Assembly (NCBI GenBank): GCA_964587505.1 | Contig: CAZPLD010000024.1 | Span: forward strand, 1-10,687 | DNA from: 2-01-FULL-41-26 sp964587505 | GTDB taxonomy: Bacteria > Patescibacteriota > Minisyncoccia > 2-02-FULL-40-12 > GWA2-44-9 | DNA length: 10,687 bases | Reading direction: 5' to 3' | Shown here: piece by piece, positions 1 to 2,972 of the stretch | Layout: each line of letters opens with the position of its first letter | Numbering within the stretch: the first letter of the stretch is position 1 | Notes under the pieces: generated by a model | Seen by the model: the letters and a program-made list of their open reading frames with translations, nothing else | Told to the model about the DNA's origin: nothing | Databases searched by the model: none | Position numbers and translations under genes: made by a program

Positions 1-26
1 ATAAATAGTGTCTAGAAGCTAAGAAT
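1..26. repeat. Degenerate heptamer array, cut by window edge
   Basis: A TAG/TAA triplet recurs every seven bases (positions 6, 13 and 20), giving units TAGTGTC, TAGAAGC and TAAGAAT. The phase and consensus resemble the array at 10231-10265, whose units are mostly TAGNNNN. Only about three units are visible and the left side is missing, so this is a weak call that depends on the comparison with the better arrays. Confidence 0.4.
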
Positions 27-84
27 TCACTGGTTAAACTGTACAAAATTGGGAATGAACTGCCTTGGCTATATTACTCAATAA

Positions 85-125
85 TATAACCACGATTACC
101 TCCCTAAGAAGCAATCGTGGTTATA
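85..125. repeat. Perfect 13-bp inverted repeat with 15-nt loop
   Basis: The arms at 85-97 and 113-125 are perfectly complementary over 13 bp. The 15-nt loop (98-112) reads ACCTCC... on the plus strand and ...AGGGAGGT on the minus strand, so in a trmD-strand transcript it would display an SD-like sequence. No T-run follows on either strand, so it is not a standard Rho-independent terminator. It lies about 80 bp past the trmD stop. The rest of 1-206 is AT-rich, with no gene that I can support. Confidence 0.6.
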
Positions 126-206
126 CTACAGATTGAATTGTATAAAATTATTAGTTTACTTTGGTATGTCTATATTATTCCAAATCAAATTTAATGTCAA
201 CTCTGA

Positions 207-950
207 TTACTTGGAGTTTTTATTCCGCCATTCTGCTATCTTTTTATGGTCGCCAGACAGCAAAACCGGGGGCACCTTCCAACTAGTTTTTAGTTTATAG
301 TTTTTAGTTTTTAGTTTGGGAATAAAAACTTCAGGACGAGTATATTGCGGATACTCTTTTGCTTTTGCTTCCTTGTCCGAAAAGCTTTCGTTTTTGACTG
401 ATTCTTCTTTGGCTACAACTCCGGGAATTAACCGCGAGACGGCTTCCATTATTACCATCGCCGGTACCTCGCCCCCAAACAAAACATAATTACCAATTGA
501 AATTTCTTCATCGACAATATATTTGGCGACTCTTTCATCCACGCCTTCATACCGCCCGCAGATAAAAATTATCTGGTCATATTTAGAAAGCTGTTGGGCT
601 TTTTTCTGGTCAAATGTTTTACCCTTCGCCGAGAGCAAAACAATTCTTGTTTTGCTCCGGTGACCCTGAGCTTGCCGAAGGGTAAGCGCCTTGACCGCCT
701 TGTATATGGGTTCAATCTTAAGCACCATCCCCGCTCCCCCGCCATATGGCCGCCCATCCACGGTCTGGTGTTTATCATCGGTCCACTTCCTTAAATTGTG
801 TAAATTTATAGTTAATAAGGGTTTATTTCCCGACGCTTTCGGTCGGGACTCCGACCCCTTTGGGCGTCGGAGCTGCGCCCGCGCCAACAAGCTTTCTTTC
901 AGAAAGCTGTCAAAGATATTTGGAAATATGGTTATAATGTCTATTTTCAT
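207..950 (-). CDS. trmD: tRNA (guanine-N1)-methyltransferase TrmD with three repeat insertions
   Basis: Methylates N1 of G37 in tRNAs using S-adenosylmethionine, which prevents +1 frameshifting. It is a homodimeric, trefoil-knot (SPOUT) cytosolic enzyme. Visible signatures are the N-terminal IITIFP (6-10), DGRPYGGGAGM (65-75), CGRYEGVDERV (131-141), SIGNYVLFGGE (151-161), AVSRLIPG (170-177), YTRPEVF and VLLSGDHKKIAEWR. The Arg of AVSR (173) matches the catalytic Arg154 of E. coli. The position matching Asp169 reads Glu188 (NESF). Three segments look foreign to the family and coincide with DNA repeats: residues 27-42, 90-99 and about 212-222. The protein still has a normal length (247 aa) because its C-terminal domain is short, ending soon after EWR. 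The ATG gives the canonical N-terminus; a weak GGAG lies about 12 nt upstream. A terminator and a double hairpin separate it from the zinc-ribbon gene, so its own promoter is likely but not identified. Confidence 0.95.
   Translation of the reverse strand: MKIDIITIFPNIFDSFLKESLLARAQLRRPKGSESRPKASGNKPLLTINLHNLRKWTDDKHQTVDGRPYGGGAGMVLKIEPIYKAVKALTLRQAQGHRSKTRIVLLSAKGKTFDQKKAQQLSKYDQIIFICGRYEGVDERVAKYIVDEEISIGNYVLFGGEVPAMVIMEAVSRLIPGVVAKEESVKNESFSDKEAKAKEYPQYTRPEVFIPKLKTKNYKLKTSWKVPPVLLSGDHKKIAEWRNKNSK
285..317. repeat. Heptamer tandem array inside trmD
   Basis: About 4.7 units of AGTTTTT (plus strand), one of them AGTTTAT, over 33 bp. It is translated in trmD as a Lys/Thr/Leu-rich stretch (about residues 212-222, KLKTKNYKLKT) between PEVF and KVPPVLLSG. 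Most TrmD proteins have only a few residues there, so I infer an in-frame insertion. Confidence 0.8.
663..683. repeat. Short palindromic repeat (ACCCT...AGGGT) inside trmD
   Basis: The arms ACCCT (663-667) and AGGGT (679-683) enclose GAGCTTGCCGA. The CTTCGGCAAGCTCAGGG-type palindrome is one I recognise as a frequent dispersed repeat in CPR and other environmental genomes; that is recollection, not a search. In trmD it is translated as about residues 90-99 (TLRQAQGHRS), just before the conserved RIVLLSAKGK strand, where the family normally has a shorter linker. Confidence 0.65.
829..872. repeat. Paired-hairpin element inside trmD
   Basis: There are two adjacent stem-loops. The first has arms CCCGAC (829-834) and GTCGGG (842-847). 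The second has arms CTCCGAC (849-855) and GTCGGAG (866-872), with an inner CCC/GGG stem closed by TTT and a single bulged C at 865. It is translated in frame as TrmD residues 27-41, immediately after the conserved LLARAQ. It resembles the element inside rsmI at 8971-9022 in arm sequence, bulge position and architecture. Confidence 0.85.
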
Positions 951-963
951 TGGGAAAAATTGC

Positions 964-1046
964 TCCGATTTGCCCTACGCAAAGCGTAGTTGGCAAATCG
1001 AGAGTCCTCGATTTTGTAATCAACTTTCAGTTGAACAAAATCGGGA
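964..1046. repeat. Double-hairpin element upstream of trmD
   Basis: Hairpin 1 has outer arms CGATTTGCC (966-974) and GGCAAATCG (992-1000), with an inner CTACGC/GCGTAG stem around an AAA loop. Hairpin 2 has outer arms CGATTTTGT (1009-1017) and ACAAAATCG (1035-1043), with an inner CAACT/AGTTG stem around TTC. All four arms share CGATTT or its complement. The layout of two nested hairpins with trinucleotide loops matches the elements inside trmD and rsmI, although the arm sequence differs. It would lie in the 5' leader of a trmD transcript, so a regulatory role is possible but not shown. Confidence 0.8.
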
Positions 1047-1065
1047 TGATGATATCGAATTTCAT
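1027..1065 (-). other. Possible second trmD 5' remnant or leader peptide (12 codons)
   Basis: On the minus strand, 115 nt upstream of the trmD start, an ATG begins a 12-codon reading frame ending in TGA that opens MKFDII, the same residues that open many TrmD proteins. The match covers about 19 bases (1047-1065) and stops where the double-hairpin element begins. The real trmD start (MKIDII) differs from it mostly at third codon positions. It could be a relic of a trmD start interrupted by the repeat, a leader peptide, or chance. There is no SD, and the frame differs from trmD. Confidence 0.35.
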
Positions 1066-1092
1066 AAAAAATGGTCGCCCAATCAGGCGACC
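1066..1092 (-). terminator. Rho-independent terminator after the zinc-ribbon gene
   Basis: On the minus strand, GGTCGCC and GGCGACC (1086-1092 and 1073-1079) form a 7-bp GC-rich stem with a 6-nt loop. A TTTTTT run (1066-1071) follows after one base. It begins 11 nt past the zinc-ribbon stop, so it probably separates that gene from trmD. A T-run also lies a few bases beyond the hairpin on the plus strand, so it may be partly bidirectional. Confidence 0.8.
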
Positions 1093-1103
1093 GTCAAAGT
1101 TTT

Positions 1104-1358
1104 TTAAACTTTTTTTCCTACATACATATCGTAACCGCAATAAGTGCATTTTACATAAACAATGTCATCAGTATAAGAGGCTCTTATATTACCGCGGAAA
1201 TTTAAATGCTCTACAATGAAGAATATATCTTGCGCTTCCAGTTCAAATTCCGTTTTACATTTATAACAGACTACCTTGGTTCCAACATACTTCTTCGGTA
1301 ACAGTGGTCCCATGTGTTTATGTTTCTTTTCAACAATACCTTCTTTTATGACTTTCAT
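1104..1358 (-). CDS. Small zinc-ribbon protein of unknown function
   Basis: An 84-residue protein with two CxxC knuckles, CYKC (about residues 31-34) and CTYC (near the C-terminus), in the spacing of a zinc ribbon. The N-terminus is basic (VIKEGIVEKKHKH) and the C-terminus ends YVGKKV. I do not recognise a named family; nucleic-acid or protein binding is the usual role of such ribbons but is not shown here. I start it at the ATG at 1356-1358 because a GGAGG lies 7 nt upstream; an in-frame ATG at 1383-1385 has no such site. It sits between trmD and hicB, faces away from hicB, and is closed by its own terminator, so it is probably monocistronic. Confidence 0.75.
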   Translation of the reverse strand: MKVIKEGIVEKKHKHMGPLLPKKYVGTKVVCYKCKTEFELEAQDIFFIVEHLNFRGNIRASYTDDIVYVKCTYCGYDMYVGKKV

Positions 1359-1409
1359 GGTATAGCCTCCGATTGTAGTTTTCAATATTCTGCCAACACC
1401 CTACCACAA

Positions 1410-1430
1410 ACCAAAACAGCCCGCAAGGGC
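1410..1430. repeat. 21-bp direct repeat, left copy
   Basis: These 21 bases are identical to 2364-2384. The core is AACAGCCC-GCAA-GGGC. Here only the left arm and loop of the hairpin are complete, because the following bases are AGGGC rather than TGTTTT. The two copies bracket hicBA, the trmD fragment and the small membrane protein. It lies in the intergenic region between the divergent zinc-ribbon and hicB genes. Confidence 0.85.
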
Positions 1431-1459
1431 AGGGCAAAGAAGGGTTATGTAAATTCGTA

Positions 1460-1488
1460 TTGTCTTGAAATAAGTTTTGTGTTATTCT
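1460..1488 (+). promoter_or_regulatory. Putative hicBA promoter giving a leaderless transcript
   Basis: A -35-like TTGTCT (1460-1465) and an extended -10, TG-T-TATTCT (1480-1488), are 17 bp apart. A start about 7 nt downstream would coincide with the hicB ATG at 1495, and no SD precedes that ATG, so a leaderless mRNA is plausible. Matches to consensus are partial and this is inferred from sequence only. Confidence 0.4.
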
Positions 1489-1494
1489 TAAAAT

Positions 1495-1758
1495 ATGAAA
1501 AGGAAGTTGTCCTCAAAAATAAATATAAATGTAGTATTTCGAGCTGAACCAGAGGGTGGATTTACGGTTTTAGTGCCAACTCTGCCTGGTTGTATTACAT
1601 ATGGAAAAGATATAAAGGAAGCACAAAAAATGGCTGAAGAAGCAATTACCCTTTACTTGGAAGATATGCGACTGGAAGGAGAAAAGTTACCTCAAAACGA
1701 ACAGACATACTCAAGCAATATCGAAGTTGTTCTTCCACCAACTTCTGCTCATGCCTAA
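1495..1758 (+). CDS. hicB: HicB-family antitoxin (short form)
   Basis: An 87-aa protein of the HicB/UPF0150 type. The partial RNase H-like fold is recognisable from FRAEPEGGFTVLVPTLPGC, the following TYGKDIKEAQKMAEEAI helix and YLEDM. It should bind and neutralise the HicA RNA-cleaving toxin encoded directly downstream. The chain ends in a short disordered-looking tail (VVLPPTSAHA) with no visible helix-turn-helix or ribbon-helix-helix domain, so autorepression by a C-terminal DNA-binding domain is not evident. The order is antitoxin first, the reverse of E. coli hicAB. The 3' end overlaps hicA by 8 nt, indicating translational coupling. The pair is on the opposite strand from the neighbouring trmD and zinc-ribbon genes, which suits a mobile accessory module. 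Confidence 0.88.
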   Translation: MKRKLSSKININVVFRAEPEGGFTVLVPTLPGCITYGKDIKEAQKMAEEAITLYLEDMRLEGEKLPQNEQTYSSNIEVVLPPTSAHA

Positions 1759-1957
1759 AATAGCAACTCCTCAACAAATTATCCGCGTTCTGAAACGGAA
1801 AGGTTTTGTTCACAAACGAACCCGAGGAAGCCATTTTATTTTCCAACACTCAACTACAAAACGACGCGCGATTGTCCCACTTCACACTGAAGACCTACCA
1901 AAAGGAACTTTGCACTCAATTATTAAATCCGCGGGACTATCTGAAAAAGATTTTTAG
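1751..1957 (+). CDS. hicA: HicA-family mRNA interferase toxin
   Basis: A 68-aa YcfA/HicA toxin with a double-stranded-RNA-binding-like fold that cleaves or inactivates mRNA when free of HicB. The family hallmark is visible as KGFVHKRTRGSHFIFQH (residues 17-33), including the catalytic His28 in the GSH motif. It is followed by RAIVPLHTEDLPKGTL and the final helix IIKSAGLSEKDF. I start it at the ATG at 1751, inside the hicB stop region (8-nt overlap), because this gives the usual N-terminus PxxTPQQIIRVL. All motif residues look intact, so the toxin is probably functional. Its stop codon (1955-1957) abuts the truncated end of the trmD fragment on the other strand, marking an apparent junction. 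Confidence 0.9.
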   Translation: MPKIATPQQIIRVLKRKGFVHKRTRGSHFIFQHSTTKRRAIVPLHTEDLPKGTLHSIIKSAGLSEKDF

Positions 1958-2046
1958 TGGCCCAAAAATATCCTCGTCAATAGCGATTCGCTGACGAATC
2001 CTTTAAATAAGTCCGGAAAAATTGTAATGATATCAAACTTGACCAT
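1954..2046 (-). pseudogene. 5' fragment of a second trmD (first ~25 codons)
   Basis: On the minus strand from ATG 2044-2046 the reading is MVKFDIITIFPDLFKG, then FVSESLLTR, a clear TrmD N-terminus. The match ends at about codon 25 (near 1971). Five unrelated residues and a TAA follow at 1954-1956, overlapping the hicA stop. It is about 65% identical in protein to the N-terminus of the intact TrmD (15 of 23 aligned residues by eye) and uses different codons, so it is not a recent copy of it. It lies downstream of khpA on the same strand, where trmD is expected in many genomes. I read it as the relic of the original trmD, broken where the hicBA module lies. A plus-strand promoter now overlaps its start codon. 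Confidence 0.8.
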
Positions 2047-2066
2047 TTTGTAAAACTTAGTATAAT
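2039..2066 (+). promoter_or_regulatory. Sigma-70-type promoter for the small membrane protein
   Basis: TTGACC (2039-2044) and a perfect TATAAT (2061-2066) are 16 bp apart, and transcription would start near 2073, about 30 nt ahead of the start codon. The -35 box overlaps the start codon of the trmD fragment on the other strand. Confidence 0.75.
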
Positions 2067-2101
2067 ACAAAATACGTTGTTTGAAAAGGAGGTGGTGTCT
2101 A

Positions 2102-2323
2102 ATGAAGGGCTCAATAATCACACAAGTGATTTTTGGCACAATCAGCTATGTATTGTTGGCGATAGCATTATTCATTCAGTTTACCTTTGTGATTGGAATC
2201 TATGGCAGAGGAGTTCTCCCGGGCAAAGAGAGCGAGGTTTTTCTTGCTTTTGTGCCATTGGTTTTATTAGTATTATCTTTATACGCTGGTGCCTTCGTCA
2301 CTAATTTCTTTGCACGAAAATAG
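2102..2323 (+). CDS. Small two-helix membrane protein of unknown function
   Basis: A 73-aa protein with two hydrophobic segments (about residues 5-33 and 46-70) joined by a short polar loop, YGRGVLPGKESE. The last residues, ARK, are basic, and both ends are probably cytoplasmic. I do not recognise a family. It is well equipped for expression: a strong promoter, AAAAGGAGGT 8 nt before the ATG at 2102, and a terminator 15 nt after the stop. The start follows from that SD; a TTG at 2081 would precede it. It is on the opposite strand from its neighbours and lies between the trmD fragment and khpA, so it looks like part of the inserted accessory patch. Its general form resembles the small membrane protein at 6752-6988, but no sequence similarity is evident. 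Confidence 0.75.
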   Translation: MKGSIITQVIFGTISYVLLAIALFIQFTFVIGIYGRGVLPGKESEVFLAFVPLVLLVLSLYAGAFVTNFFARK

Positions 2324-2337
2324 GTCTGTTTTTATAC

Positions 2338-2360
2338 AAATTGCCTCCGGGCAATTTTTT
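2338..2360 (+). terminator. Rho-independent terminator of the small membrane protein gene
   Basis: An 8-bp stem, AAATTGCC with GGCAATTT and a TCCG loop, runs straight into TTTTTT (2355-2360). It starts 15 nt after the stop codon at 2321-2323. Confidence 0.85.
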
Positions 2361-2363
2361 GTT

Positions 2364-2390
2364 ACCAAAACAGCCCGCAAGGGCTGTTTT
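2364..2390. repeat. 21-bp direct repeat, right copy, in a 10-bp GCAA hairpin
   Basis: Bases 2364-2384 repeat 1410-1430 exactly. Here they form part of a complete hairpin, AAAACAGCCC-GCAA-GGGCTGTTTT (2367-2390), with a GNRA-type loop on the plus strand and T4 on both exits. It could serve as a weak bidirectional terminator, including for transcripts coming from khpA on the minus strand. Confidence 0.75.
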
Positions 2391-2407
2391 GAAAGGAGAT
2401 TAATTCG

Positions 2408-2568
2408 CATGACGCCGCGCGTTTAGTCAAATTCGAGGCAAAATTGAGCATTGCGACGAGCCATAGTGAACTATGGTGAGAAGCAAGCAGAAATTTTAAC
2501 GAAGAAGTTGGCTAAACCTGAAAGGCTCGTACCGACCAAATCTTTGGTCGGAGAGCGCGCAAGTCATG
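2408..2568. repeat. 161-bp nested imperfect inverted repeat next to khpA
   Basis: The terminal arms CATGAC (2408-2413) and GTCATG (2563-2568) are followed inward by GC-rich CGCG stretches. Next come GTTTAG (2421-2426) with CTAAAC (2512-2517), then CAAATTC with GAAGTTG-like pairing and AAAATT with AAATTTT. The centre is a perfect CCATAG-TGAA-CTATGG hairpin (2461-2476). The right arm carries an extra perfect palindrome, CCGACCAAA-TC-TTTGGTCGG (2532-2551). The outer end is one base from the khpA TAA. It could be a miniature mobile element, a structured non-coding RNA, or a 3'-end structure for the leuS-khpA transcript. I see no convincing gene in it. Confidence 0.65.
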
Positions 2569-2889
2569 TTAGAGATTACCGAGTTCTCCCATCACATCAT
2601 CCACATTCTTCGTCTTTCCGGCTGGCGCAACTCGTCCGCCTTCCGGTTCCTCGATCTTGAGGTTCACTCTGGCATTGTTTCTCATTCCGACAATTCTTGC
2701 CAAAGTTCTGACGGCCTTGGCGGTTGAACCGCTTCTTCCGATAAGTAATCCCATATCTTCCGGGGCTACTTTCACTGTAAGCAAGACACCGAGTTCATCA
2801 ACAGTCCTGTCTACCTTGACGGCATCCGGATTATTGACGATTTCTTTTATAATAAACGAAACAAATTCCTGATCTCTATCTTTAGCCAT
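2569..2889 (-). CDS. khpA: KH-domain RNA-binding protein KhpA (YlqC family)
   Basis: A 106-aa single-KH-domain protein. The N-terminal helix (EFVSFIIKEIVNNPDAV) is followed by a strand (LGVLLTVKVAPED) and the KH core MGLLIGRSGSTAKAVRTLARIV, with the GxxG loop GRSG at residues 51-54. In Firmicutes, KhpA works with KhpB as an RNA chaperone affecting cell division and translation; here the role is inferred from family only. It is longer than the usual ~75-80 aa by a tail with EEPEGG and a final acidic helix. It lies 83 nt downstream of leuS on the same strand. No SD precedes its ATG, so it may depend on read-through from leuS and weak initiation. The usual downstream partner trmD is present only as a fragment (1954-2046). 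A large inverted repeat starts one base after its stop codon. Confidence 0.88.
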   Translation of the reverse strand: MAKDRDQEFVSFIIKEIVNNPDAVKVDRTVDELGVLLTVKVAPEDMGLLIGRSGSTAKAVRTLARIVGMRNNARVNLKIEEPEGGRVAPAGKTKNVDDVMGELGNL

Positions 2890-2972
2890 TTGCTTAAATA
2901 CTGCGAATTATTACTTATTTCTTTCGACCAGCCATTCGGTTATGAAGGGCTATTATTTCCTTATATCCTACT

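Noticed and set aside
85..125. Terminator of trmD
   Set aside because: The stem is strong, but neither strand has a T-run after it, so it is reported as an inverted repeat only.
285..317. CRISPR-like tandem repeat
   Set aside because: Units are 7 nt and directly abutting with no spacers, so this is a microsatellite-like array inside a gene.
1979..2001. Small hairpin AGCG-ATT-CGCT after hicA as a hicBA terminator
   Set aside because: The stem is short, no T-run follows, and the bases are explained as part of the trmD relic coding sequence.
1104..2323. A larger defence island around hicBA
   Set aside because: Only the toxin-antitoxin pair is recognisable. The zinc-ribbon and membrane proteins show no defence-family motifs and have separate promoters and terminators.
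2451..2660. 69-codon plus-strand frame starting in the nested inverted repeat
   Set aside because: It lies half in the repeat and half antisense to khpA, has no SD or promoter, and its product resembles nothing I know.
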